A stretch of 6,765 bases of DNA from Chloroflexota bacterium (GCA_024276255.1 JAJRXO010000285.1:1-6765); one strand, 5' to 3'; shown: positions 1 through 6,446, numbered from the stretch's first letter. A program made the numbers and translations. Notes: generated by a model from the sequence alone, not told the origin.

Positions 1-244
1 CAAACGATTCATTCAGGTGATCGCCCACCACCACCCACTGCCCGCGCGTACGGCGTTCCACATCGACGCCATTGCGCATGCTCAGCGCCCACAGATAACC
101 GATGCCCACCCACGCCATCAAGCCCACCAGCAACACCATCCATGTGCGATCGGGCTCCACGAGCTGGATTGCCGCCAGCAGCAACATCAGGGCCAGAGGC
201 AGACGTGACCGCAGGCGCAGGCGGCGTTCTGCAGGATAGGACAT
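1..244 (-). CDS. DUF58 domain protein, N-terminal part (runs off left edge)
   Basis: Partial gene: 81 codons are visible from an ATG at 244, and the reading frame is still open at base 1. A TAG stop lies two codons upstream of this ATG (at 250-248), so the start cannot lie further out. The visible protein begins with a short Arg-rich cytosolic stretch, then two hydrophobic segments at about residues 16-28 and 34-53. These are followed by an Arg-rich strand and the sequence GQWVVVGDHLNESF (residues 68-81). That two-helix anchor followed by a 'G-x-W-x-x-V-G-D-x-L-x-E-x-F' strand is the usual N-terminus of DUF58 proteins; the DUF58/VWA-like core would lie beyond the window. DUF58 proteins are often encoded beside MoxR ATPases and transglutaminase-like proteins, but no such partner is visible here. 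There is no good ribosome binding site; a TACAAT hexamer ends 5 bases before the ATG, so translation may be leaderless. Family assignment rests on recognition of the N-terminal pattern only. Confidence 0.72.
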   Translation of the reverse strand, partial: MSYPAERRLRLRSRLPLALMLLLAAIQLVEPDRTWMVLLVGLMAWVGIGYLWALSMRNGVDVERRTRGQWVVVGDHLNESF

Positions 245-249
245 GACCT

Positions 250-255
250 ATTGTA
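250..255 (-). promoter_or_regulatory. Candidate -10 element for leaderless DUF58 transcript
   Basis: On the minus strand TACAAT (5 of 6 matches to TATAAT) ends 5 bases before the DUF58 ATG. Transcription would then start at or very near the start codon, giving a leaderless mRNA. This is consistent with the lack of a Shine-Dalgarno sequence. No convincing -35 hexamer is seen at the normal distance, so the call is weak. Confidence 0.3.
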
Positions 256-259
256 AATT

Positions 260-457
260 TCAGGGCGCTCGCGGCGCAAATACAGGCGAACGCATGAAAT
301 GATGGCAATGCCCGCCGGCAGAGAATCGCCATTGATCACGGGTCGTGCTTTTGCGCCCGCCGTGTTGCAGCGGCGATTGACGGAGGTGCGCTCCGACGCT
401 GTAGCTGTCGTCGGAAACGGTGAGCAAGTCGTCGTGAACAATCAGCCCGAGACGCAT
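260..457 (-). pseudogene. Short ORF, possible decayed glycosyltransferase N-terminus
   Basis: A 65-codon frame opens with ATG at 457, immediately after the TAA of the queD-like gene (460-458). The first residues, MRLGLIVHDDLLTVSDDSY, resemble the start of GT4-type glycosyltransferases, typically 'MRIGLIIYGSLDTxSGGYLYD'. They share the M-R-x-G-L-I strand and the L-x-T-V-S spacing, but the conserved Gly-Gly-Tyr has become Asp-Asp-Ser. After about residue 25 the sequence is rich in Arg, His and Gln and looks non-coding; the frame ends at 260, far short of a 330-400 residue enzyme. I see no convincing continuation in the other two minus frames. I infer a truncated, decayed gene; it could equally be a chance ORF in the 213-bp gap. 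The family pattern is from memory, not from a search. Confidence 0.33.
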
Positions 458-841
458 TTACTCCAGACGATCGATATCATACATCGCCCAGGCGACATCA
501 TCTTCATACAATTTGATACTGATGGCTGACACCTGGGGGGCATAAAGGGCTTCGTCCATCTTCTGGCACAGAATACGGCTGAAATGCTCGATGCTGGGGT
601 TCAGGTCCGCAAATTCCGGCAGTTCGTTGAGCGTCTTATCCCGAAATTGATCGATCAGAACATCGAACTGGGCTGAGAGATCAACGGTGTCGAGCAGATA
701 GCCGTTGGCGTCCAGCTCCTCGCCCTCGATCAGCAGCTCCACGCGGTATTGATGTGAATGCAGCTCATTTTCGGCGCCGGCATCATCGACTGTGAGAAAA
801 TGCCGGGCAATGAAGTTGCGGTGAATGCAAAGTGTGTACAT
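458..841 (-). CDS. QueD / 6-pyruvoyl-tetrahydropterin synthase-like protein, triad missing
   Basis: This 127-residue protein has the full length and motif order of the PTPS/QueD family, which acts on dihydroneopterin triphosphate in queuosine or pterin synthesis. The three zinc-ligand histidines are present: H14 in ARHFL, and H28 and H30 in ELHSHQY. The family NPTxE-type segment is NPSIE (81-85), and the C-terminal pterin-binding Glu is likely E113 in KLYEDD. However, the catalytic Cys that sits four residues before the HxH motif is E24, and the Asp-His of the family 'LDHxxLN' motif reads R67-D68 (FRDKTLN). So the Cys/Asp/His triad of E. coli QueD is absent. Zinc binding and fold look retained, but standard 6-carboxytetrahydropterin synthase activity is doubtful, and I give no gene symbol. 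It follows maf by 25 bp and is probably cotranscribed. There is no clear ribosome binding site before the ATG. Confidence 0.85.
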   Translation of the reverse strand: MYTLCIHRNFIARHFLTVDDAGAENELHSHQYRVELLIEGEELDANGYLLDTVDLSAQFDVLIDQFRDKTLNELPEFADLNPSIEHFSRILCQKMDEALYAPQVSAISIKLYEDDVAWAMYDIDRLE

Positions 842-866
842 AGAGTGGAATCCAGTTACTGTGAGA

Positions 867-1499
867 TCAGGTCAGCTGACAACAATGGCCGGTAAGACGG
901 TGGCAGTGCTGTGGCCAACCCGTTTGCGAATAAAGATCGAATTGAGTCAGGAGGTCGGCGACGACCATCAGGGGTAGCCCCATGATAGAGGCGAAACAGC
1001 CTTCAAAACGGGCGACAGGCCGGAACTGCGGGTGCTGAATGGCGTAGGCGCCGGCCTTGTCCATGGGATCGCCGGTGGCAATGTATGCGGTGATCTCGGC
1101 ATCGCTGTATGGGCGCATAAACACACGGTTGCGGTGCACCTGCACGCGCGTCCGTTGGAATTGGCGGCAGCTCACTGCCACGGCGGTGAGCACTTCATGG
1201 GGTAGCGACCGCAACGATTGTAGCATACGCCGGGCCTCGTCGGCATTTTTCGGCTTGCCCAAAATGCGATCTTGCTGCACCACAATGGTGTCTGCGGCCA
1301 GAACCACGTCCTGCGGCAAATGGGCGGCCACGGCCCGGGCTTTGTGCAGGGCCAGGCGCCGAACGTAGTCGGCAGGCAGTTCGCGGGGCCGGACGCTTTC
1401 GTCGATGTCGGCCACTTCCACACGGAAAGGGATGCCCAGGGCTTGCAGCAAGTGCTGCCGTCGGGGGGAGGCGGAGGCCAGGATAAGGGTGGGGCACAT
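867..1499 (-). CDS. maf: Maf-family nucleoside triphosphate pyrophosphatase
   Basis: This cytosolic enzyme hydrolyses non-canonical or excess nucleoside triphosphates to monophosphate plus pyrophosphate. The family signatures are all visible in order. They are the phosphate-binding loop LASASPRR (7-14), DESV (33-36), LALHKARA (49-56), the metal-binding AADTIVV (68-74), GKPKNADEA (81-89), the H-x-V-x-TAV strand (101-107), DKAGAYAIQ (147-155) and GLPL (174-177). The ADTIV, DKAGAY and Q155 features match the YhdE-type (dTTP/UTP) subgroup rather than YceF-type enzymes. At 210 residues it is slightly longer than usual; the extra length is a Cys/His/Gln-containing tail after about residue 188 that has no conserved family match. 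The ATG at 1499 places the SxSPRR loop at the normal distance from the N-terminus. It lies 15 bp after the EamA stop and 25 bp before the QueD-like start, with no obvious Shine-Dalgarno, so translational coupling is likely. Confidence 0.95.
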   Translation of the reverse strand: MCPTLILASASPRRQHLLQALGIPFRVEVADIDESVRPRELPADYVRRLALHKARAVAAHLPQDVVLAADTIVVQQDRILGKPKNADEARRMLQSLRSLPHEVLTAVAVSCRQFQRTRVQVHRNRVFMRPYSDAEITAYIATGDPMDKAGAYAIQHPQFRPVARFEGCFASIMGLPLMVVADLLTQFDLYSQTGWPQHCHRLTGHCCQLT

Positions 1500-1514
1500 G
1501 GTGTTTGGCGGGGT

Positions 1515-2441
1515 TCAGCTCGTGCCATTCCGCTGGGCCAGAAAGATGCCCAATAGGACGAACATGCCCCCGACCATCTGCAATGGCCCCATGGCCTCGC
1601 CCAACCACAGCCAGGCGATGAAGGCTGAAAACACGGGCTGCAAGAGCAGGATCACCGAGGTCAGGGCTGCGGGCAGTTGTGCCAGGGCATAGGTGATCAG
1701 TCCCTGCCCCCCCACGTGCGAAAACCAGGCCAGGGCCAGCAACAGCAGCCAGCCCTGCCAGGATGTACTGAGAATCGTTTCGCCGCTAAGCAGGGTGAGC
1801 AGCAATAGGGCGGTCGAGGCTACGAGGGCGGCAGACAGCATGATGGTGCTGGAGCCATAGCCTTGCCGCAGGCGACGCACCGTGAGCAGATAGCCGGCAT
1901 AGAACAGGGGCGATAGCAATCCCAGGGCATCCCCCAGCAAATGACTGCCGCCGCTGTTGGCGCTGGAACGAATCATCAGTGCGGCGCCAAGGATGGCCAG
2001 CGCCAGGCCTGTTATGAACAGGGGACGAAAACGTTCTCCCATAAAACGCCAGGCCACGATGCTGACAGCGATGGGGGCCATGTTGGTGAACAGGGTGGCA
2101 TTGGCAATGGTGGTGTAATGAATGGATAGATGATAGAACGTGAGATCACCGGCAAAAAACAGCCCCGGCAGCAATAGCAGGGGCGAAAACGTCTGTGGAG
2201 TTGGCTCATGTTGGGCGCTGCGCGGCGGCGACATGCGTTGCCACACAAACAGCAGGGGTGCGGCCAGAGCAAATCGCCAGAAGGCCACGGCAATGGGCCC
2301 CACGTCACTCAGGCGCACGAAAATGGGTACAAAGCCAATGCCCACGGCGCCCCCCACCACGGCCAGCGTGGCCAGCAGGTGGGGATTGTTGCGTAGAAGA
2401 TGGAGGCCTGTCTGACGCTTCGGCACGGTGGTGGGGCGCAT
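1515..2441 (-). CDS. EamA-family (DMT superfamily) transporter
   Basis: An integral membrane permease of 308 residues, the usual length for the family. Hydrophobic segments fall at about 23-43, 50-67, 87-107, 114-133, 142-158, 168-186, 199-219, 229-249, 259-281 and 285-302, giving the ten-helix layout of two tandem EamA repeats (about 30-157 and 171-302). The recurrent Gly-Glu after helices 4 and 9 (MGERFRP near 134 and WLGEAMGP near 279) is typical. DMT exporters commonly move amino acids or metabolites, but the substrate cannot be read from sequence. The frame is open upstream to 2687, but that extension is Arg/Ser-rich, overlaps the LCP gene by more than 200 bp and looks like an out-of-frame shadow. 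The ATG at 2441 starts a short basic N-terminus just before helix 1 and lies 29 bp after the LCP stop. No strong ribosome binding site is seen. Confidence 0.92.
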   Translation of the reverse strand: MRPTTVPKRQTGLHLLRNNPHLLATLAVVGGAVGIGFVPIFVRLSDVGPIAVAFWRFALAAPLLFVWQRMSPPRSAQHEPTPQTFSPLLLLPGLFFAGDLTFYHLSIHYTTIANATLFTNMAPIAVSIVAWRFMGERFRPLFITGLALAILGAALMIRSSANSGGSHLLGDALGLLSPLFYAGYLLTVRRLRQGYGSSTIMLSAALVASTALLLLTLLSGETILSTSWQGWLLLLALAWFSHVGGQGLITYALAQLPAALTSVILLLQPVFSAFIAWLWLGEAMGPLQMVGGMFVLLGIFLAQRNGTS

Positions 2442-2470
2442 GCTCAAAGAAAGCCGTGAATGCCTAAATG

Positions 2471-3928
2471 CTAGAATTGAAAATCGGCGCCCAGAATGAG
2501 CTGAATATCGACTTGCTGACTCTCGCCGGCCCCGGGACGGATGTTCTCGTCGGCGATGGCCAGGAGATTGGCCAGGTGCTGCACGGTGACTGGCTTGCCG
2601 CTGTAAACAATGATCTGCGTTTGGGCGTAATCGCTGCGATCGGCAGGGGCATAGCCCACTACCTGATATCCCTGTTCGGTCAACCACGCGGCTACCTGCT
2701 CCGCCAGTTGGGCGCGTGGCGTGCCGTTGAGCACGGCAATGGAGGCATTTTCGGCTGCCAGTTGTTCACGCACGGGATCAGTGGGCGGCGTGGGAGTTTG
2801 CTCAACGGGACTGAAGAATTGGGCTACCGCAGGCTGAATCACATCAAGCTTGGGTATGAGCACATCCGCGCCGGAGGGCAGGATGGTGCGTTCGGTCATG
2901 GTATCGTCGATGATCAGTTGCCGGATGTCATCGGTGTTCAGTTTGCGCGCCAGGTTGGCCAGTGAGATCTGCTGGCTGAGGGGCATGTCCGTTTGCATGG
3001 AATCGGCCAGGATGTCAAGCAGGGTGGGGATACGGGCGATCATCTGCGTGAGATTGCCGCTGTCCAACACCTTGTTTTTAACGGCGATCAGCACCTGTTG
3101 CTGCCGTTGCATGCGACCAAAATCGCTGTCCACGTGCCGCGTGCGTGCGTATTTGAGCGCTGTCTCGGCATCCATGCAATAATGCCCGGCCGCGATGAAG
3201 AAGGGATCGTAGCCGTAATTGTCATCCGGGAAGGAGGGATCGTTGATATCCTTGGGCACATCGATCTCAATACAGCCGATCTCAGACAGCAGGGCGCGGA
3301 AGCCCTGGAAGTTGATGCGTACGTAATACTGGATGGGCTGGCCCAGGAATTGCGCTACGGTTTCCTTGGCCAGGGCCGGGCCGCCGCCGGGGTATTTTTT
3401 TGCATCCCCAATATAATGCGCCATGTTGATCCGGGTTTCGTAAAATCCGGGGATCTGCACCCAGAGATCACGTGGCAATGAGAGCATGCCGATCTGACCT
3501 GTGTTGGGATCGATGTGCACCACGATCATGGTATCTGTGCGATAATACCCCTGCTCCCCCGGGCGCTGATCGATACCTAAAAGCAGGATGTTGATGGGGT
3601 CCTGTTCGTTCCAGGCAGGTCCCAACAGGGGTGTAATGGGTGAGCGCGAAGGTTGCGACGGGCTCACCGCCGGTATGGGTTGTTCACCGGTCTGGGGTTG
3701 TCGGGCCGGGGCGGACCCGGCCTCAACCGACGTATTATCGCTAGTGGCGCTGACGACCTGCGGCGCATTGAGAACAATGGCGCGGGCTGTCTGGAAAAAG
3801 AGATAGCTGGCATAGGCAAAAGCCGCCAGAAATAGTACAAGCAGGGCGATCAGCAATCCATTCGAAAGAGAATGGCTTGACGCCGGAGACTGAGATTTGT
3901 GAGGATAGGAAGACGTTTGGGAATCCAT
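2471..3928 (-). CDS. LytR-CpsA-Psr (LCP) family protein with LytR C-terminal domain
   Basis: LCP proteins transfer undecaprenyl-linked glycopolymers onto a cell-surface acceptor, acting outside the membrane. The 485-residue protein has a Ser-rich cytosolic tail, one membrane helix (about 24-45), a low-complexity Pro/Ser linker (about 60-105), the LCP domain (about 112-287) and a LytR_C domain (about 394-482, beginning at IAVLNGT). Conserved LCP features are present: NILLLGID (113-120), YRTDT (129-133), SLPRD (150-154), ETRINMAH (164-171), YVRINFQGF (202-210) and ALKYARTRHVDSDFGRMQRQQ (from 257), which carries the Arg and Asp residues that bind the pyrophosphate and metal. It looks catalytically competent. 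I chose the ATG at 3928, preceded by a weak AGGG; an in-frame TTG at 3964 would add 12 residues. It follows the propeller gene by 57 bp, suggesting a shared role at the envelope. The acceptor is unknown. Confidence 0.94.
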   Translation of the reverse strand: MDSQTSSYPHKSQSPASSHSLSNGLLIALLVLFLAAFAYASYLFFQTARAIVLNAPQVVSATSDNTSVEAGSAPARQPQTGEQPIPAVSPSQPSRSPITPLLGPAWNEQDPINILLLGIDQRPGEQGYYRTDTMIVVHIDPNTGQIGMLSLPRDLWVQIPGFYETRINMAHYIGDAKKYPGGGPALAKETVAQFLGQPIQYYVRINFQGFRALLSEIGCIEIDVPKDINDPSFPDDNYGYDPFFIAAGHYCMDAETALKYARTRHVDSDFGRMQRQQQVLIAVKNKVLDSGNLTQMIARIPTLLDILADSMQTDMPLSQQISLANLARKLNTDDIRQLIIDDTMTERTILPSGADVLIPKLDVIQPAVAQFFSPVEQTPTPPTDPVREQLAAENASIAVLNGTPRAQLAEQVAAWLTEQGYQVVGYAPADRSDYAQTQIIVYSGKPVTVQHLANLLAIADENIRPGAGESQQVDIQLILGADFQF

Positions 3929-3985
3929 GTCCCTAAGTCTATCCTTCTCGGCAGTCAATGGCAAGTCATGCGGCCGGTTTGAACG

Positions 3986-5464
3986 CTAATAGGCCGAGAG
4001 CACGGGGATGGGTACCTGATAAAGGGCATCGGCCGTAAGTGCGTATAGATAATTGTTGTCACTGTCCACGTAGATGCTGCGCAAGCTGTTGAGGATCTGC
4101 GGATGATCGGCCGGCATAAGCTGTGCCAGCAATTTCCCGGTTTTGTCAAAGGCAAGAATGCGATTGCTGGCAGCGTCGGCCAGATACAGACGCCCCAGTG
4201 GCGGATCGACTTCATCTGCCCACATGGCCACCGCGTCACTGAACGGGGGATCGATGGCATCGAGAGCGAAGGGTTCCTGGACACCGGAGAAATAACGCAA
4301 GATGGAGCCGTTGGGGTTCAACAACCAGACAGCGCCGTCGATGGCCATGTCGATCACAGGGGCCAGATTGATCATGGTACCGTCGCTAAAGTAAGGTTCT
4401 GCCGGCACATCATACAGATCGCCATTGGGCCGATAACGCCAGATCTGCGAATTGGTTTTGTCGAGCAGATAGACATTGCCGAAGAAATACGCCATGTCGT
4501 TGGCAAATCCCAGATCCGGATTCTCTACCAGCCTGGCATCGCTCACCCCCACGCCATCGCTGTAATTGAAGAGTTGGTTACTGCGATCAAGCACGAGGAT
4601 ACCGGAGTTAAGGCGATTCCCTGCTGCCGGAGCCAGTGTGGCATAAGCAAGCTCATTCACACGGCGTCCTCCCACGGTCATGCCGGTCTGTACCAGTACC
4701 TCTGGCGGGCGTTCACTCAGGCGATCGCCAGCGTTTTCATCGAGTTGGTAGCGTTCCAGAACGCCACGACGGGTATCGAGTATGTAGATGCTGAGGCCGT
4801 CAACCAGAACCTGAACCGGTGCCTGCGAGGCAGGGTCGAAACGAATGAGCGGCAGGTCGAATCCGGTGAGAAAACTGACGACCTGATTGATGCGGGCACG
4901 GGTTTCTGCGATCTGTCGTCGCATTTGCTCGACCTCGGGTTGCTCGGGCAACAGCATATCTGCCTGGTCCAGTTGCTCCTCCGCTTTTTTCAGGTATTCG
5001 CGCGCCTGGCCGGAATCATCGGTGGCCACGGCCGCGTTATAGTTGACGCGGGCGCCGTCCAGAAACTCGGTGAACAGCTGGGCACGTTGGCGACCCTGGT
5101 AATACCACATGCCCCCGGCCACCAGTACGGTGGCCAGAGCCAGCAAGAACACAATGGCCAGCACAAACGGAATTCGTCGTGAAGGCCCCCGGCGTTTGCG
5201 TTCGCGTCGCGCTTCTTTTTCGGCGGGAGTGAGTTGACGACGGCGAGGGCGTGGCGTACGCTCGGCCAGCGGTCCCAGTGCTGATCGCAGGTCAATGCCA
5301 CTGCCGGTATCGGGGAGCGGCACGTTCGCTTGCCGCGGTTGTCTGTACGGGGGCACGGGCTCGGGCGTGCTCTGCGGCGAAGGTGCAGGCGCAGGCGGAA
5401 TGGTTTCGCTGGGGACCGCTTGCTCGACGCTGGAATCGGTGATCGCGGGAGAGCGGGCAACCAC
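3986..5464 (-). CDS. Membrane-anchored six-bladed beta-propeller protein
   Basis: No named family recognised. The roughly 492-residue product has a Pro-rich disordered N-terminus (about 15-50), an Arg/Lys-rich stretch (71-97), one membrane helix (about 98-122), a helical, TPR-like region (about 125-200) and a C-terminal propeller (about 203-490). The propeller shows six recurring strands of the form hydrophobic-hydrophobic-x-D-x-x-N-x-hydrophobic-x-x-Tyr: YILDTRRGVLERY (227), ILVLDRSNQLFNY (289), VYLLDKTNSQIWRY (331), VWLLNPNGSILRY (379), LYLADAASNRILAF (427) and LYALTADALYQV (473). Spacing is 43-62 residues, as expected for NHL-like blades. The positive-inside rule puts the propeller outside the cell. 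The start is uncertain: GTG at 5464 has no ribosome binding site and there is no in-frame ATG before the membrane helix. The frame continues upstream for 17 codons to the TAG that ends the PP2C-like gene, so the N-terminus may be the linker of a once-fused protein. Confidence 0.82.
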   Translation of the reverse strand: MVARSPAITDSSVEQAVPSETIPPAPAPSPQSTPEPVPPYRQPRQANVPLPDTGSGIDLRSALGPLAERTPRPRRRQLTPAEKEARRERKRRGPSRRIPFVLAIVFLLALATVLVAGGMWYYQGRQRAQLFTEFLDGARVNYNAAVATDDSGQAREYLKKAEEQLDQADMLLPEQPEVEQMRRQIAETRARINQVVSFLTGFDLPLIRFDPASQAPVQVLVDGLSIYILDTRRGVLERYQLDENAGDRLSERPPEVLVQTGMTVGGRRVNELAYATLAPAAGNRLNSGILVLDRSNQLFNYSDGVGVSDARLVENPDLGFANDMAYFFGNVYLLDKTNSQIWRYRPNGDLYDVPAEPYFSDGTMINLAPVIDMAIDGAVWLLNPNGSILRYFSGVQEPFALDAIDPPFSDAVAMWADEVDPPLGRLYLADAASNRILAFDKTGKLLAQLMPADHPQILNSLRSIYVDSDNNYLYALTADALYQVPIPVLSAY

Positions 5465-5515
5465 AGGTCGGCGACGCTCATCGACCTCCGACAGGGTTAC
5501 GATGAGCAGAGTCAG

Positions 5516-6157
5516 CTATTCGTCGGCATCAATACCAACCCCAGCCAATTGATCGGCCACAGCCTGCGATTGTGGCACCGAGGTGGCATCAAGCATGACT
5601 TCCACCTCGAGATAATTGGCCCAGGCACTGTTCATGGCCACCATCACAATATCGGGTTCGCCGGGTGTCTGGCCTATTTCGATGGAGGGGAGGGTATCGG
5701 CGCCCAGAGGCACGTAATCATCATCATTGAGCGGCGAGAACCACTGCAAGCCGTGACTGCTGCGTACCGCCAGGATGGTGGGCCCGGCCTGGGCAGAGAC
5801 GATCTCGGCGCCGGTCGCCACCAGGCAGGTGACACCGGCGGTAAAATCGGTGCGATGACTGCGATTGTAGGCCTGAATGTGGCTGTGTACGGCCTGTAAT
5901 GCGGCGGTAAGAGCGGAGATTACATCGCCTTGATGGAAGTAATATGTTTCCTGAATCGTATTTAGTATCTCGCGATACACTCGTGCCCGTCCCTGATCGC
6001 TGCCATCGACCTCGATGAGCATGTACAGATTGCCTTTACCGGCAGCCGGAGCAATGCCGGCAGCGGGTTCGATGACACGAATGGTGGGGGTGTAGCGCTC
6101 GCGACGTCCATGAGCGAGGCTGAGTATACTGATATCTGTCTGGAGCTCTTGGGACAT
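5516..6157 (-). CDS. PP2C-like pseudophosphatase domain protein
   Basis: A 213-residue protein with the fold pattern of a PPM/PP2C phosphatase but without its catalytic set. LYMLIEVDGSDQGRA (44-58) matches the family 'vaDGmGGh.aG' strand and keeps one Asp-Gly. The following helices to SHIQAYNR (92-99) match the region between motifs. AGVTCLVATGAEIVSAQAGPT (from 107) matches 'GtTl...GDSR', with the Asp replaced. PDIVMVAMNSAWANYLEVEVM (from 168) matches 'D.lLL.SDGL...l', with the SDG replaced by NSA. Most metal-binding aspartates are therefore gone, so phosphatase activity is unlikely; a binding or scaffold role is inferred. The ATG at 6157 is chosen because GAGG lies 5 bases upstream; the open frame extends 56 codons further to a TTG, but that part looks untranslated. 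It is the first gene of the leftward string, and its TAG is in frame with the propeller gene. The degenerate match means the family call is moderate. Confidence 0.72.
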   Translation of the reverse strand: MSQELQTDISILSLAHGRRERYTPTIRVIEPAAGIAPAAGKGNLYMLIEVDGSDQGRARVYREILNTIQETYYFHQGDVISALTAALQAVHSHIQAYNRSHRTDFTAGVTCLVATGAEIVSAQAGPTILAVRSSHGLQWFSPLNDDDYVPLGADTLPSIEIGQTPGEPDIVMVAMNSAWANYLEVEVMLDATSVPQSQAVADQLAGVGIDADE

Positions 6158-6162
6158 GGGTG

Positions 6163-6168
6163 CCTCGT
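6163..6168 (-). promoter_or_regulatory. Ribosome binding site deciding the PP2C-like start
   Basis: On the minus strand ACGAGG places GAGG 5 bases before the ATG at 6157. It is the best Shine-Dalgarno match seen for any leftward gene, and it supports the 213-residue form over the upstream TTG-started 269-residue form. Confidence 0.6.
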
Positions 6169-6271
6169 GGGGGAGAACGAATGGCAGTTCAGGCACTGCA
6201 CCCGCAACCAAAACCCGACGCGGACGCAGAGATATAGAAACTTCATAACTGCTGGGGCAGGCAGGCTCGGG

Positions 6272-6292
6272 CTGTTGAAATGCCTTCAACAG
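6272..6292. repeat. Perfect 8-bp inverted repeat, 5-base loop
   Basis: CTGTTGAA (6272-6279), atgcc, TTCAACAG (6285-6292). All eight pairs match. No T-run follows on either strand, so it is not a standard intrinsic terminator. It lies about 115 bp upstream of the PP2C-like start, inside the predicted leader of the leftward operon, where it could be an operator or an mRNA hairpin. Confidence 0.6.
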
Positions 6293-6342
6293 GGAGTCTG
6301 AAAAGCGGTAATTCGTTTTCAGCAACAGACTGCCTGCGCAAT

Positions 6343-6364
6343 TACAATAGTTACGTCAATTGTA
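6343..6364. repeat. Inverted repeat TACAAT-N10-ATTGTA over candidate promoter
   Basis: TACAAT at 6343-6348 and ATTGTA at 6359-6364 form a 6-bp inverted repeat with a 10-base spacer. The right arm is the candidate -10 element of the leftward promoter, so a bound dimeric repressor would block it. The arms are short and AT-rich, so chance is possible. Confidence 0.3.
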
Positions 6365-6388
6365 CACCAGCCGCGCGTCAGGGGGCAA
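6359..6388 (-). promoter_or_regulatory. Candidate promoter of leftward operon
   Basis: On the minus strand, TTGCCC (6388-6383; 4 of 6 to TTGACA) and TACAAT (6364-6359; 5 of 6 to TATAAT) are 18 bases apart. Transcription would begin near 6351, leaving a leader of about 195 bases before the PP2C-like ATG. Found by eye; modest support. Confidence 0.33.
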
Positions 6389-6446
6389 CTTGCTTTTACA
6401 CCTCATGCCCTGGCGCACTCGCTGTATTATGACGATCTTACGCTGT

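Noticed and set aside
9..441. Minus-strand frames of 84 and 107 codons and plus-strand frames across the DUF58 start
   Set aside because: They cross or oppose the DUF58 N-terminus, which has clear membrane segments and a family pattern in its own frame.
2442..2687. 82-codon upstream extension of the EamA frame
   Set aside because: It overlaps the LytR_C domain of the LCP gene in another frame, is Arg/Ser-rich and would put a long non-family tail before helix 1.
2468..3481. Plus-strand open frames of 110-165 codons
   Set aside because: They are antisense to the LCP gene, whose conserved motifs run continuously on the minus strand.
3929..3964. TTG start adding 12 residues to the LCP protein
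   Set aside because: The ATG at 3928 is a better start codon with AGGG nearby and leaves a normal cytosolic tail; the TTG cannot be excluded.
4103..5182. 359-codon open frame on the plus strand
   Set aside because: It lies wholly antisense to the propeller gene, is rich in His, Gln and Gly, has no recognisable domain or ribosome binding site, and is explained by the codon bias of the opposite strand.
6158..6325. 56-codon upstream extension of the PP2C-like frame from a TTG
   Set aside because: The ATG at 6157 has a GAGG at good spacing; the extension has no ribosome binding site, no family match and contains the stem-loop at 6272-6292.
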